Shown: positions 1-9,309 of the stretch, piece by piece | Layout: the number at the start of each line of letters is the position of its first letter | Numbering within the stretch: position 1 is the stretch's first letter | DNA from: an uncultured Roseburia sp. | Lineage (GTDB): Bacteria > Bacillota > Clostridia > Lachnospirales > Lachnospiraceae | Direction of reading: 5' to 3' | NCBI GenBank assembly: GCA_947649645.1 | Contig: CANSSP010000018.1 | Location: forward strand, 1-64,000 | Length of the DNA: 64,000 bases | Made by a program: the position numbers and the translations under genes | The notes under the pieces: model-generated | What the model was told of the DNA's origin: nothing | What the model saw: only the letters and a program-made list of their open reading frames with translations | Database searches by the model: none

Positions 1-1
1 A

Positions 2-679
2 TCAACGGTCAATACCTTTATATACGGATTCGGCAGCACACTGCTCCAGAATATCCTGGGCCTTTCTGTTGCGCTGCTGGTAAACAGGCAGTTTAAAGGG
101 CGCAATTTTGTGCGTCTGATCTGCTATATGCCGATTATGATTTCGGGTGTGATTATGGGCGCGATCCAGTACTATATCTGGAATTATGAAAACGGTGTTA
201 TGAACAATCTGCTGAATCTCTTCGGCATTGCAAATATCTACTGGATGAAAACCGGCCCCGGGGCAGTTCTGATCATTACTTTAATCAACAGCTGGCAGGC
301 CATGGGATTTTGTATGCTGATCTATCTGGCGGGCCTGCAGAATATCCCGAAAATGTACGAAGAAGCAGCATTGCTTGACGGCGCTACAAAACGCCAGATC
401 TTTTTTAAAGTCGATATCCCGCTTCTGATGCCCGCAATCACAACCGCAGTCATCACGAACCTGATCGGCGGATTTAAGCTTTTTGACATTATCGTCACAC
501 TGACAAACGGCGGTCCAAACCGTAAATCCCTGTCACTGTCCTACTATATCTCACTGCTCTATTTTAACGACGAGAAAGCCGGATATTCGTCCGCTGTCGG
601 AATCGCATTGTTTCTGATTATTTTCATCGTCGCTGTTCCGATCAACCAATACCTCAGAAGCAAGGAGGTGGAATACTGA
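2..679 (+). CDS. Carbohydrate ABC transporter permease, MalF/UgpA type (5' partial)
   Basis: Inner-membrane permease half of a sugar ABC importer. The reading frame is already open at the first bases, so the start and the first membrane spans lie outside the window; 225 residues are visible. The permease signature that docks on the ATPase (EEAALLDGATKRQ) lies in the middle, and hydrophobic spans surround it. The stop overlaps the start of the next permease by one base (TGATG), with an AGGAGG site just upstream, so the two are translationally coupled. The pairing with a MalG-type permease and a downstream sugar isomerase points to a carbohydrate importer; the substrate cannot be read. The binding protein probably lies upstream, outside the window. 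Confidence 0.9.
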   Translation, partial: STVNTFIYGFGSTLLQNILGLSVALLVNRQFKGRNFVRLICYMPIMISGVIMGAIQYYIWNYENGVMNNLLNLFGIANIYWMKTGPGAVLIITLINSWQAMGFCMLIYLAGLQNIPKMYEEAALLDGATKRQIFFKVDIPLLMPAITTAVITNLIGGFKLFDIIVTLTNGGPNRKSLSLSYYISLLYFNDEKAGYSSAVGIALFLIIFIVAVPINQYLRSKEVEY

Positions 680-1551
680 TGAAATCCGCAGCATATGAAA
701 AAGTAAAAATGAAAGAACTGACGGCTCCGGATAAAAAAGTACATGCCGGCGTCTATATTGCATCCGTTTTTCTGATTCTCTTGTACCTGCTTCCGATATA
801 TGTTATGCTGAATCAATCCTTCCGGTATATGACAGACCTGACGCCGCGCCTGTATTTTCCGGAAAAGTGGACATTTGACAATTATATACAGGCGTTTTCG
901 ACGCCGGAACTGATTAACGGGTTTAAAAATTCCATCATATATGTGCTGGAAGTGTGTGCCATCGAAGTTGTCTTCGGCGGTCTGGCCGCCTACGGGCTGG
1001 CACGGGCAGGAGGACGCCTTTCCTCTGCTCTGCGAACCTTTAATATCTGTATCATGATGATTCCCAGCCTGTCTCTTTTAGTCGGTACTTATTCATTGAT
1101 GGTAAAATTCAGCATGATCAACAAGATATGGGCTCTGTCGCTTCAGACAGCGGCCATCGGAATGGCCGGAACCATGTTTTTTTATACATCTTTTATCGTA
1201 TCCATACCAAAAGATCTCGACGAAGCGGCAGCCATCGACGGCGCAGGAATCTTCCGGACTTTTTTCCAGATCATTCTTCCTCAGCTGAAACCCGTCACGG
1301 TGACAAGGCTTATTATGATCGCCGTCGGAACCTGGAACAACTATGCGATGCCGACCTATCTTCTGACAGATTCCCGCAAGGCAACCGTAATCCTGATTGT
1401 CCGCAAAGCGTTTTCCGTCGCGGCGGGAGCCGTTCAGAATGTACCCCTGGCCTGTGCCGAATGCGCAGTCGCCCTTCTTCCCGTCATCGCACTTTATATC
1501 CTGCTGCAGCGCTATATTATCGAAGGCCAGCTTGATTCAGTGAGTAAATAG
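679..1551 (+). CDS. Carbohydrate ABC transporter permease, MalG/UgpE type
   Basis: Second permease of the sugar importer, 290 residues, the usual length for the family. An N-terminal hydrophobic span (about residues 28-48) is followed by a periplasmic-side loop and five further spans. The coupling motif (DEAAAIDGAGIFRTFF) lies near residue 183 and would contact the ATP-hydrolysing subunit, which is not encoded here; family members often share one MsmK-type ATPase from elsewhere. The start overlaps the stop of the upstream permease. It is followed after 19 bases by a sugar-phosphate isomerase in the same direction, probably the same operon. Confidence 0.92.
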   Translation: MKSAAYEKVKMKELTAPDKKVHAGVYIASVFLILLYLLPIYVMLNQSFRYMTDLTPRLYFPEKWTFDNYIQAFSTPELINGFKNSIIYVLEVCAIEVVFGGLAAYGLARAGGRLSSALRTFNICIMMIPSLSLLVGTYSLMVKFSMINKIWALSLQTAAIGMAGTMFFYTSFIVSIPKDLDEAAAIDGAGIFRTFFQIILPQLKPVTVTRLIMIAVGTWNNYAMPTYLLTDSRKATVILIVRKAFSVAAGAVQNVPLACAECAVALLPVIALYILLQRYIIEGQLDSVSK

Positions 1552-1570
1552 AGTAAAGGAGTCTGTCAGA

Positions 1571-2413
1571 ATGTATCATTGGAAAAAAGGAATCTCTCTC
1601 AGTTTTTTTGAAGAAGAAAAAAGGGAAACGTGGGAAGACTGCCAGGCTGTCCTGAAAAAAGTAAGAGACTGCGGTTTTGACTGCGTTGAACTGTCATTTT
1701 CACATGACGATTATTTTGAGAAATATCATTTTACGGAAGAAAAAAACGCCCGGGAGTTCGGCGCATACTGCCATCTCCTGGGGCTGAATCCCTGGAGCAT
1801 CCATCTGCCGTTTTCAGAAAAATGGGATTTGTCAAGGGATGACGCCGAAGAAGTCCTGCGGGACGATATTGAGCTGATCAGAGCCGCTCACACGGCCGGA
1901 ATCTCTGTCGCAGTCATCCATCCAAGCTTTGAACCGGTAGCGCCGGAAGAACGGGATCACCGGATCGCAAACGTCATCCGGAATCTGAAGACGCTTGTCA
2001 CAGCCGCAAAAGAAAATGAAATGCTTCTCGGTCTGGAAAACCTTCCACGTTCCTGCCTGGGAAACACTTCCGGCGAAATGGCAGATCTCCTGGACGCCAC
2101 CGGAGCTTCTTTTGTTTTTGACACCAACCACTCTCTGTCGGAAGACAACGTTTCGTTCCTTCAGAATATGCTGCGGCGCGGATACTGCCCCGTATCGCTG
2201 CATCTGTCGGACTATGACCGGACTGACGAGAGACACGATCTGCCCGGGCGCGGCGTAAATCCGTGGAAAACACTGCTTGATCTGCTGCAGACGGCCGCTT
2301 ACAGCGGACCCGCTCTGTACGAGATACGGCGCACGATTTCCCCCGGACACACCGTCTCCCTCACAGAACTCACAACAAATATCAACGCACTTTTAAACGG
2401 AGAAATCTCCTGA
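1571..2413 (+). CDS. Sugar phosphate isomerase/epimerase family protein (TIM barrel)
   Basis: 280-residue protein of the xylose-isomerase-like TIM-barrel superfamily (AP endonuclease 2 fold). Visible features are the early GFDCVELSF strand-helix, the IHLPFS strand, AVIHPSF, LGLENLP with the likely metal-binding Glu, FVFDTNHS and a late LHLSDYD strand with His/Asp. These Glu/Asp/His positions form the divalent metal site in the family. It follows two sugar permeases after 19 bases, so it probably acts on the imported sugar or a derivative, as an isomerase or epimerase. The exact substrate is unknown. It is followed after 31 bases by MgtC. Confidence 0.8.
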   Translation: MYHWKKGISLSFFEEEKRETWEDCQAVLKKVRDCGFDCVELSFSHDDYFEKYHFTEEKNAREFGAYCHLLGLNPWSIHLPFSEKWDLSRDDAEEVLRDDIELIRAAHTAGISVAVIHPSFEPVAPEERDHRIANVIRNLKTLVTAAKENEMLLGLENLPRSCLGNTSGEMADLLDATGASFVFDTNHSLSEDNVSFLQNMLRRGYCPVSLHLSDYDRTDERHDLPGRGVNPWKTLLDLLQTAAYSGPALYEIRRTISPGHTVSLTELTTNINALLNGEIS

Positions 2414-2444
2414 AAGGCAGCGTACCAGACAGGGAGCCTCGCAT

Positions 2445-3137
2445 ATGCAGACAGCATCCATGATTTTTAAAATACTAAAAGAACTGAATCTGATATCCGT
2501 CAGTTTCCGCATTTTCCTCGCGATTTTGTGCGGAGGCTTCATCGGCGCGGAACGCGGCCGGGCGCACCAGCCTGCCGGGATGAGAACCTATATGCTGGTC
2601 TGTCTGGGTGCGGCGATCGTGATGTCAACCGGTCAGTATATGTACGATTCCTTCGGAGCCGGAGATCCGGCAAGACTGGGTGCGCAGGTGATCAGCGGCA
2701 TCGGTTTTCTGGGCGCGGGAAGCATCATTACCTCCGGCAAGACAAGAGTCAGAGGACTCACGACCGCAGCCGGACTGTGGACCGCAGCCAGCATCGGACT
2801 GGCGATCGGCATCGGCTTTTACAGCGCCGGAATCATCGCCACAGCCGTTGTCTATCTTATCATGACCCGGTTTAAAAAAGTGGAATATATTATGTCTGCA
2901 GACGCCGTCTGCTACGGTGTATATATCGAACTTTCAAATGACGTATCCATTGCGGGCATCTCCCAAAAGGTGATCGACTATGGACTTGAAATTGAAGAAG
3001 TGCAGATTGGAAAACGGACCCGGAAACTGCAGAGAGCAATCATCACTCTGAAGGTTACAAGAAATGAGACGCGCGAATCCGTCTTAAAATTATTTGAAAA
3101 AACAGACGGTGTGACATTTGTAAAATATATCTATTAA
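2445..3137 (+). CDS. MgtC/SapB family membrane protein
   Basis: 230-residue inner-membrane protein. The first 140 residues carry the conserved MgtC/SapB core: FIGAERGRAHQPAGMRTY, then GAQVISGIGFLGAG and the TTAAGLWTAASIGLAIG helix. The C-terminal ~85 residues form the soluble ACT-like domain seen in longer members. The family is linked to magnesium homeostasis and, in pathogens, to inhibition of ATP synthase; its role in Clostridia is not settled. It may belong to the preceding sugar operon only by position, since nothing in the sequence ties it to sugar use. Confidence 0.88.
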   Translation: MQTASMIFKILKELNLISVSFRIFLAILCGGFIGAERGRAHQPAGMRTYMLVCLGAAIVMSTGQYMYDSFGAGDPARLGAQVISGIGFLGAGSIITSGKTRVRGLTTAAGLWTAASIGLAIGIGFYSAGIIATAVVYLIMTRFKKVEYIMSADAVCYGVYIELSNDVSIAGISQKVIDYGLEIEEVQIGKRTRKLQRAIITLKVTRNETRESVLKLFEKTDGVTFVKYIY

Positions 3138-3217
3138 AAACAGGTATTGTACACGGCAGTATTTTCAGATATACTCATCTGGAGAAAAACTTATCACAAT
3201 CAAAAGGAGACACTGCC

Positions 3218-3559
3218 ATGCCATTTATCAACACAAAAACTACCGTCCCTGTGGACAATACGAAAAAAGAAATGCTGACAGCGGCCTTAAACCGCATTAC
3301 CCGCGAATGCCTTGGAAAAGGTGAAAACTGGGTGATGACTGGTTTCGAAGACAATATGAGCCTTTCTTTTCAGGGCAGCACCGCAGATATCGCCTATGTA
3401 GAGGTAAAAATTTTTGGCACACTGTCCTCTCCGGCTGCCAGCCGCATGACCGCAGAAATCTGCACCCTTTTTGAGCGGGAGCTTTCCATTCCGGCAGACC
3501 GTATCTATGTTGCCTACTACCCAACCGGGAACTGGGGCTGGAACGGAAGCAATTTTTAA
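3218..3559 (+). CDS. Phenylpyruvate tautomerase / MIF-related protein
   Basis: 113 residues, the normal size of the tautomerase superfamily. Met is followed by Pro2, which becomes the catalytic N-terminal proline after Met removal. The C-terminal stretch (IYVAYYPTGNWGWNGSNF) matches the MIF subunit-interface end with the NWGWNGS motif. It probably catalyses keto-enol tautomerisation of phenylpyruvate-like substrates as a trimer in the cytoplasm. AGGAGA lies 7 bases before the ATG. It stands alone between MgtC and the convergent aro genes and shares a bidirectional terminator with aroK. Confidence 0.88.
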   Translation: MPFINTKTTVPVDNTKKEMLTAALNRITRECLGKGENWVMTGFEDNMSLSFQGSTADIAYVEVKIFGTLSSPAASRMTAEICTLFERELSIPADRIYVAYYPTGNWGWNGSNF

Positions 3560-3577
3560 TACGTAAATAATGTTCGG

Positions 3578-3613
3578 GAAAAAGGAGACAGAATGATATC
3601 TGTCTCCTTTTTC
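3578..3613. terminator. Bidirectional intrinsic terminator
   Basis: A 15-bp perfect inverted repeat (GAAAAAGGAGACAGA with its complement) around a 6-base loop, with A/T runs on both sides. It ends the tautomerase gene on the plus strand and aroK on the minus strand. Confidence 0.85.
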
Positions 3614-3619
3614 CTGCCC

Positions 3620-4129
3620 TCATCTCCATCCGGCCTTCCGGAGAATCTCATCACAGATCTCTCCGATCTTCCTGCCATCCGTCTCCACTGTGATATCCGC
3701 TGCCGCTTCATAACAGCCCCGCCTCTTCTCCAGCAGTTCCCCAATATATGTAACATTCATATTTCCGTTCAGCACCGGGCGGTTTGTACTGTCTTTTACA
3801 CGTTCATAGATCGTCTCTGGCCGTGCCGCCAGAAAAACAATGCATCCGTTTTCTTTCATAAGCGCCACATTTTCTTCCCTCAGAACGCTCCCGCCGCCGC
3901 AGGAGACGATGTGGCCTTCTCTTCCGCAGAAGGAACGCAGCAGTTCTGTCTCCAGATCCCTGAAATGCGGCTCGCCATAGCGTTCAAAGATCCCGGTAAT
4001 CGCCATGCCCTGCTCCTGTTCAATCAGCCCGTCCATTTCCAGATGAACGGCCCCTGTCATTTTTCCAAGTGCTCCTGCAACAGAACTCTTTCCCGCTCCC
4101 ATAAACCCGATCAGATAAATATTCTTCAT
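3620..4129 (-). CDS. aroK: Shikimate kinase
   Basis: 169 residues, typical for AroK. It phosphorylates shikimate at the 3-hydroxyl in the pathway to chorismate. The Walker A loop GFMGAGKSS is at residues 8-16; the shikimate-binding Asp (LEMDGLIE), the Arg of RYGEPHFRDLE and the SCGGGSVLR loop follow in the expected order, and RPETIYERV marks the lid region. GAGAGGGAG precedes the ATG. It is 12 bases downstream of aroE on the same strand, so the two consecutive pathway steps are probably one transcript. Confidence 0.95.
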   Translation of the reverse strand: MKNIYLIGFMGAGKSSVAGALGKMTGAVHLEMDGLIEQEQGMAITGIFERYGEPHFRDLETELLRSFCGREGHIVSCGGGSVLREENVALMKENGCIVFLAARPETIYERVKDSTNRPVLNGNMNVTYIGELLEKRRGCYEAAADITVETDGRKIGEICDEILRKAGWR

Positions 4130-4141
4130 CGCTCCCTCTCT

Positions 4142-5011
4142 TTACCCAAAAAACAATTCCTTTACCTCTTCCACCGGCATATCCATTCCGGTATACAGCT
4201 TAAACGCCGAGACGCCCTGCCAGAGCAGCATTCCCTTTCCTCCGATGCATGCGCAGCCCGCAGCCTTCGCCTCCCGAAGAAGCCTCGTCTCTTCCGGATT
4301 ATAGACGATATCCGCCACGACAAGCCCCGGGGTAAACGCCGAAGTATCTCTTACCACACTCTCCTTTTCCATGGGCTTCATACCGACAACCGTTGCATTT
4401 GTAAACAGGTCACTCGAACGGATTTCTTCCGTCATCTTCTCCGTATCCGCAATATCATAGACATTTACAACACATCCCGGCACTTCTGCGCGGATTTTTC
4501 CCGCCGTCTCCAGCGTGCGCTCAAAAAACGCATCCTTTATATTAAAAACAGAAATCTCCCGCGCACCGTCCAGCGCACACTGAACCTGAATCGCTGTCGC
4601 CGCGCCGCCGCCGCCGGCTATCGTCATCTTTTTCCCACGAATCTCGAATCCATGGTCCCTTAAATTATTGACGAACCCTTCTCCGTCCGTCATATAGCCT
4701 GTCAGCTCCCCGTTATCATTTACAATTGTATTAACCGCGCCGACCATCTTTGCCGCCGGGGACAGTTTATCCATATACCGGAACGCTTCTGTCTTGCACG
4801 GCATTGTCACATTGCATCCCCGCATCCGAAACGTCCGCATCGCCGCAATTGCGTCTTTCACCGTATCCTCTTTCACGTCAATCGCAACATAGACGTAATC
4901 AAGCCCCAGTTTTTCAAAACTGTAATTATACATCATCGGGGAACCGGAATGCCCCACCGGGGAACCAAACAGCGCCAGCAGCCCCGTATGTCCGGAAATT
5001 CTTTTCTCCAT
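4142..5011 (-). CDS. aroE: Shikimate dehydrogenase
   Basis: NADP-dependent reduction of 3-dehydroshikimate to shikimate. The start at 5011 (MEKRISGHTGLLALFG) gives 289 residues and has AGGGAGG upstream; a longer frame to 5098 exists but adds 29 unconserved residues. The N-terminal substrate domain shows SPVGHSGSPMMYNYSF; NVTMPCKTEA holds the catalytic Lys; AGGGGAATAI is the Rossmann glycine loop, and ADIVYNPEETRLL and GKGMLLWQGVSAF follow. It is the first gene of an aroE-aroK pair. Confidence 0.95.
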   Translation of the reverse strand: MEKRISGHTGLLALFGSPVGHSGSPMMYNYSFEKLGLDYVYVAIDVKEDTVKDAIAAMRTFRMRGCNVTMPCKTEAFRYMDKLSPAAKMVGAVNTIVNDNGELTGYMTDGEGFVNNLRDHGFEIRGKKMTIAGGGGAATAIQVQCALDGAREISVFNIKDAFFERTLETAGKIRAEVPGCVVNVYDIADTEKMTEEIRSSDLFTNATVVGMKPMEKESVVRDTSAFTPGLVVADIVYNPEETRLLREAKAAGCACIGGKGMLLWQGVSAFKLYTGMDMPVEEVKELFFG

Positions 5012-5084
5012 TGTCAATCCTCCCTGCCAGAGCACGAATCGCCCGGCACAAACTATCATAACCGCTTCCCTTCTTTTTTTCAAT

Positions 5085-5118
5085 AAAAAATCCACCATTT
5101 GGGGGAATGGCGGATTTT
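5085..5118 (-). terminator. Intrinsic terminator after map
   Basis: On the minus strand a 13-bp stem (AAAATCCGCCATT with AATGGTGGATTTT, one G-U pair) is followed directly by six T. It lies between the map stop and the aroE start, so map is probably transcribed separately from aroE-aroK. Confidence 0.75.
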
Positions 5119-5249
5119 AAAAAGGGGGAGAATTTATGAAAAAAAGTCTTATCACACTTGGTGACATCTATTAATATACCCCCCATTTGTGAAATCAGAT
5201 TGTATAAATTTTGAATTGTCTTTGAACGATATGTAAAAATTTAAAAGAC

Positions 5250-6125
5250 TTACCAGCAGAGCACCTCATGGCCCGTACTGGTCACAAGAACCATGATCTC
5301 CCACTGCGCCGAGGGAAGCCCGTCTTCCGTGTATACCTCCCAGTCATTTTCCGGGTCGACATAGATTTCCACTTTCCCCATATTAACCATCGGCTCGATC
5401 GTAAATATCATCCCGGGAACCAGAAGCATCTCCTGTCCCCGCTTTGTATTATAGCCTACCCACGGCTCCTCGTGAAACTTCAGCCCTACGCCATGCCCGC
5501 CAATCTCCCTGACGATGGTATAGCCGTTTGCAAACGCATGGTCATGAACTGCCTGCCCCATATCGCCGAGATATCCCCAGGGCTTTACTTCCGCCAGCCC
5601 GCGTTCCACACACTCCTTTGTAACCTCAACCAGTCTGCGCTTCTCCGGTGTGACCTCGCCGATACAGTACATCCGGGAAGAATCCGAAAAATATCCGTTC
5701 AGATTTGTGGACGCATCCACATTGATAATATCACCTTCTTTTAAAATCACATGCTCAGACGGAAATCCATGGCACACCTGATCATTGACCGAAGTACACA
5801 CACTGTAAGGATATCCCTCAAAATGAAGCGGCGCCGGAACCCCGCCCATATCTGTCGTCATCTCGTAGACAATCCTGTCAATCTCCGCCGTATTCATCCC
5901 CGCATGGATGTGCTCCCCGATATAATCGAGCACTGCTATATTGATCTTACAGCTCTCTTTAATCGCCGCTATCTGCTCCTCATTTTTAATGATGTCGCGC
6001 GTCGGAACAATATGTCCACGCGACGACGCCAGTGCGATTCTGTCGTCAGACGCCTGATGACACGCCTTATACTTCCGCCCGCTGCCGCACCAGCACGGGT
6101 CATTTCTGCCAATTTTTCTTATCAT
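5250..6125 (-). CDS. map: Methionine aminopeptidase, type I, with N-terminal SEC-C motif
   Basis: Removes the initiator Met from nascent proteins; needs two divalent metals. The start MIRKIGRNDPCWCGSG at 6125 gives 291 residues and has GTGGGAG upstream; a GTG at 6140 lies in that ribosome site and is less likely. Residues 1-27 are a SEC-C zinc motif (CWCGSGRKYKACH), a common N-terminal extension in Clostridia thought to place the enzyme at the ribosome. The catalytic domain shows NVDAST, the FSDSSRMYCIGE metal ligands, GHGVGLKFHEEPW and FTIEPM in order. It is divergent from the penicillin-binding protein gene. Confidence 0.95.
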   Translation of the reverse strand: MIRKIGRNDPCWCGSGRKYKACHQASDDRIALASSRGHIVPTRDIIKNEEQIAAIKESCKINIAVLDYIGEHIHAGMNTAEIDRIVYEMTTDMGGVPAPLHFEGYPYSVCTSVNDQVCHGFPSEHVILKEGDIINVDASTNLNGYFSDSSRMYCIGEVTPEKRRLVEVTKECVERGLAEVKPWGYLGDMGQAVHDHAFANGYTIVREIGGHGVGLKFHEEPWVGYNTKRGQEMLLVPGMIFTIEPMVNMGKVEIYVDPENDWEVYTEDGLPSAQWEIMVLVTSTGHEVLCW

Positions 6126-6324
6126 CTCTTCTGCTCCCACTTATTGCTGTACCTGACTGACATGTATCGATTTCACATTCGATTCAATTATAACACTTTC
6201 TCATAAAAAAAACAAAAAATATTATGACAATTGCATTGAAATATAATGTGTCCGTCTTGAAAACCGGACCCGGAAGTATTAGTATAAAAGTATCAAAAAC
6301 AACAAAAAGGAGAGACAGGACGCC

Positions 6325-8595
6325 ATGGGCGCAAAACCATACAAAAGAACAAGCCTCAGAAAAAAAAGGTATCGCGAACATCTGCTCCGGCGCCTGCTTC
6401 TCGTCGGCATCATCCTCGCAGTCTCCGCCGCCATTTTCGCCGTTTCCGCAAGAATCCTCCATAAAATAAGCGAAGAACGCCGTCTGGCGCAGGAGTACAA
6501 AAAGATCGGACAGATGCTTGAACAATATTTTTCTTATCTGAATGGCAGGGACTACGAAAAAATGTATGAGATGCTCGATGAAAAAAGCCGTTCGGCCATA
6601 TCCATGGCAGACTTTCAGTCCAGAAACAGCCATATCTACGACGGCATCGAGGCAGACAGGATAAACATACAGATCACAGATATACAGGACCGGCCGGAAA
6701 ACCGGATTGTCATTTCCTACGACGCAAAAATGGACACCGTCGCCGGTGAAGTTTCCTACTCCAATATGGCCGTGTTTACAGCAGGAACTGTAAAGACACA
6801 GCCTTACGCCTTGTCATGGAACGATACTTTAATCTTTCCAGAACTCGTATCGGGCGATAAAATACGCGTATCGGTAAAAGAAGCAAAGCGCGGCCGTATT
6901 CTCGACAGAAACGGAGTCGTCCTCGCCGGTGAGGGAACCGCCACACAGGTCGGAGTCGTGCCGGGAAAAATGCGCGCGGACAATCTGGCAGATCTTTCAT
7001 CCATCGCAGAAATCCTGGGCATCTCCGCGGAAAGCATCGCAAAAAAGCTGGACGCAGAGTGGGTAAAAAGCGATTCTTTTGTCCCTTTAAAAACGGTGGA
7101 AAAACTGACTCCGCTGGAGCAGATGTCCCAAGAACCAAATGAAAAAACCACCCTGAAAATCCAACGGGACGCAGCGCTTTTACAGATTCCGGGCGTAATG
7201 CTCTCCGACGTCACAATAAGGCAGTATCCGCTCGGTGCGGCAGGTTCCCATCTGATCGGCTATATCCAGAACGTGACGGCGGAGGATATGGAAAACCACC
7301 CGGGGGAACGCTATACCGAAAACAGCAGGATCGGAAGGAGCGGCATCGAGAGCCTGTACGAAAAAGAACTGCGCGGCCAGGACGGATACGAGATCGCCAT
7401 CCTGAGCGCGGACGGCGAAAAAAAACGCGTGCTGGCAAAAACGCGCAAAATGGACGGCAGTGATGTGCGGCTCACCATCGATTATCATCTGCAGCGCATC
7501 GTCTATGAAGCTTTTGCAGACGACAACAGCTGCTCCGTGGCCTTAAATCCCTACACGGGAGAAGTCCTGGCGCTGGTCAGCACTCCTTCCTTTGACGGCA
7601 ATGACTTTGTACTCGGAATGTCGGATGAATTGTGGCGTTCCCTTAACGAAAATGAAGGAAAACCGCTCTATAACCGGTTCCGGCAAAAACTGTGCCCCGG
7701 TTCTACCTTAAAGCCGATCGTCTCCGTCATCGGACTTTCCACGGGCGCCTTCGACCCGGATGAAGATTTCGGAAACGAGGGCCTCCGCTGGCAGAAAGAC
7801 GAAAGCTGGGGAAAATACCATGTGACAACCCTGCACGTCTGCTCCCCTGCCACAATGGAAAACGCACTGATCACTTCTGACAATATTTATTTTGCAAAGG
7901 CTGCTCTGAAAATCGGCGCCGGGCCCCTGCAAAAGGAACTTGACAATCTGGGCTTTAATCAGGCACTTCCGTTTGAAATAGCCACGGCCAGTTCCCAGTA
8001 TTCAAACACAGAAACCATCGAATCGGAAATCCAGCTTGCAGACAGCGGTTACGGTCAGGGACAGGTCCTGGTAAACCCGGTCCACCTGGCCGCCCTCTAC
8101 ACAGGATTTGCAAACGGCGGAGACGTCCTCACCCCCCGCCTTCTCTATCAAAGAGATATCCAGCCGGAAATATGGCTGAAGGAAGCCTATCAGCCGGAAC
8201 ACGCCGAACGCATCCGGGCCGCGCTGATGCAGGTCGTACAATCGGAGAACGGAACCGGACACGGCGCATACCGTCCCGATATTGCGCTGGCCGCCAAAAC
8301 TGGAACCGCAGAAATCAAACAATCCAAAGAAGATGTGGACGGAACGGAACTGGGATGGCTCTGTATCTTTACGGCCGATCCGTCCACAGAAAATCCTCTT
8401 CTGCTTTTAAGCATGGCCGAAGACGTAAAGGACCGCGGCGGAAGCGGCTATGTCGTGGGAAAAGTAAATCAGATTCTGGACGGCTGGTTTGCCCCGGACG
8501 AAATACCCGGTACGGAAAATGCCCGCCAGGTTAAGAATCCGCAGCCAGAAGACGAAATACATAACACAGATCAGAATACGTCAAAAGAGCAGTAA
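6325..8595 (+). CDS. Class B penicillin-binding protein with MecA-type N-terminal domain
   Basis: 756-residue peptidoglycan D,D-transpeptidase anchored by one N-terminal span (about residues 23-45). Residues ~55-175 look like the NTF2-like MecA_N domain (YFSYLNGRDYEKMYEML), followed by the PBP dimerisation domain with RGRILDRNGVVLA. The transpeptidase domain carries the three active-site motifs: STLK with Ser460 and Lys463, SDN at 518-520 and KTGTAE from Lys658. This layout is that of PBP3/PBP2a-like enzymes common in Firmicutes and is not by itself evidence of beta-lactam resistance. A hydrophilic tail follows the catalytic domain. Ribosome site AAGGAG is well placed. Confidence 0.93.
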   Translation: MGAKPYKRTSLRKKRYREHLLRRLLLVGIILAVSAAIFAVSARILHKISEERRLAQEYKKIGQMLEQYFSYLNGRDYEKMYEMLDEKSRSAISMADFQSRNSHIYDGIEADRINIQITDIQDRPENRIVISYDAKMDTVAGEVSYSNMAVFTAGTVKTQPYALSWNDTLIFPELVSGDKIRVSVKEAKRGRILDRNGVVLAGEGTATQVGVVPGKMRADNLADLSSIAEILGISAESIAKKLDAEWVKSDSFVPLKTVEKLTPLEQMSQEPNEKTTLKIQRDAALLQIPGVMLSDVTIRQYPLGAAGSHLIGYIQNVTAEDMENHPGERYTENSRIGRSGIESLYEKELRGQDGYEIAILSADGEKKRVLAKTRKMDGSDVRLTIDYHLQRIVYEAFADDNSCSVALNPYTGEVLALVSTPSFDGNDFVLGMSDELWRSLNENEGKPLYNRFRQKLCPGSTLKPIVSVIGLSTGAFDPDEDFGNEGLRWQKDESWGKYHVTTLHVCSPATMENALITSDNIYFAKAALKIGAGPLQKELDNLGFNQALPFEIATASSQYSNTETIESEIQLADSGYGQGQVLVNPVHLAALYTGFANGGDVLTPRLLYQRDIQPEIWLKEAYQPEHAERIRAALMQVVQSENGTGHGAYRPDIALAAKTGTAEIKQSKEDVDGTELGWLCIFTADPSTENPLLLLSMAEDVKDRGGSGYVVGKVNQILDGWFAPDEIPGTENARQVKNPQPEDEIHNTDQNTSKEQ

Positions 8596-8629
8596 GTGAA
8601 AACCGCAAAACAGCGGGGGAGGGATTTGT

Positions 8630-9202
8630 ATGAACATCTCAAAAACAAATTACGGCGGTTCCAGAAAAACCTTCTATGCCGGGAATCTTCTGACCGGAAG
8701 GAACACCGGATTAAAAAGCACACAGGAAAAGCTGGATCGTCAGCAGAAAGCCACAAACCAGATTGATTTCTGGGAAAAACAGAAAGATAATCTGAAAAAT
8801 ATGAAATGCGATACCCTGGAAGATATCGCGCGAAAGCTGGAAATGTTCCACACCTACGAAGACGAAATCGCGGCGGCAAAAGCAGCTTACAACCAGGAAC
8901 AGATGATACATGTCCTCGACGAGGCAGAGGAAAAAGCAGAAAAAATCGCAGAAGCAGCCGAAAAAACAGAGCCGAAAACACCGGAAGAAAGAAAAGAAGA
9001 AGCGCAGAAGGAAGCGGCCGGAACCGATGAAAACAGCGGCCTTCTCACAGACCTGCTGGACAATGCGGTAAAACCGGTCGAAAGCGAAACAGCCACAGAG
9101 CCGACAGAACCGTTGAAAGATGCCGGAGAAATCTTTAAAGAGCTTGCCGAAAAAGCCTGGGAAGAGCAGCAGGCCTATCGGCCGTTCGATACGCGAGTCT
9201 GA
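8630..9202 (+). CDS. Hypothetical charged coiled-coil protein
   Basis: 190 residues, not recognised. GGGGAGGG precedes the ATG. No signal peptide or membrane span is seen. Residues 30-70 are polar and helical (KSTQEKLDRQQKATNQIDFW), 80-130 are Glu/Ala/Lys-rich and predicted coiled coil (AEEKAEKIAEAAEKTE), and a low-complexity acidic Thr/Pro stretch follows before a helix near the end. It starts 34 bases after the penicillin-binding protein and is closed by a strong terminator, so the two are probably cotranscribed. A structural or regulatory role near the cell wall is a guess from position only. Confidence 0.75.
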   Translation: MNISKTNYGGSRKTFYAGNLLTGRNTGLKSTQEKLDRQQKATNQIDFWEKQKDNLKNMKCDTLEDIARKLEMFHTYEDEIAAAKAAYNQEQMIHVLDEAEEKAEKIAEAAEKTEPKTPEERKEEAQKEAAGTDENSGLLTDLLDNAVKPVESETATEPTEPLKDAGEIFKELAEKAWEEQQAYRPFDTRV

Positions 9203-9220
9203 ATACGGCGGTTTCTATTA

Positions 9221-9268
9221 AAAAAAACGATGAATGAACTGGATACCAGATTCATTCATCGTTTTTTT
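9221..9268 (+). terminator. Intrinsic terminator
   Basis: An 18-bp perfect inverted repeat (AAAAAAACGATGAATGAA and complement) with a 12-base loop and a T-run. It ends the PBP/coiled-coil unit and insulates the downstream ibrA-like pair. Confidence 0.9.
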
Positions 9269-9309
9269 ATTCATTCTGTCTCCCGAGCGGCATTTCCTGT
9301 CAGAAAATG

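Noticed and set aside
3593-4663. Long plus-strand frame of about 356 codons opposite aroK and aroE
   Set aside because: It is antisense to two clear pathway genes, spans their junction, has no ribosome site and a basic low-quality composition.
5136-5174. Plus-strand 12-codon frame with a good ribosome site (AAGGGGGAG)
   Set aside because: There is no plus-strand gene downstream for it to control, and it lies in the spacer between map and aroE on the opposite strand; too short to support.
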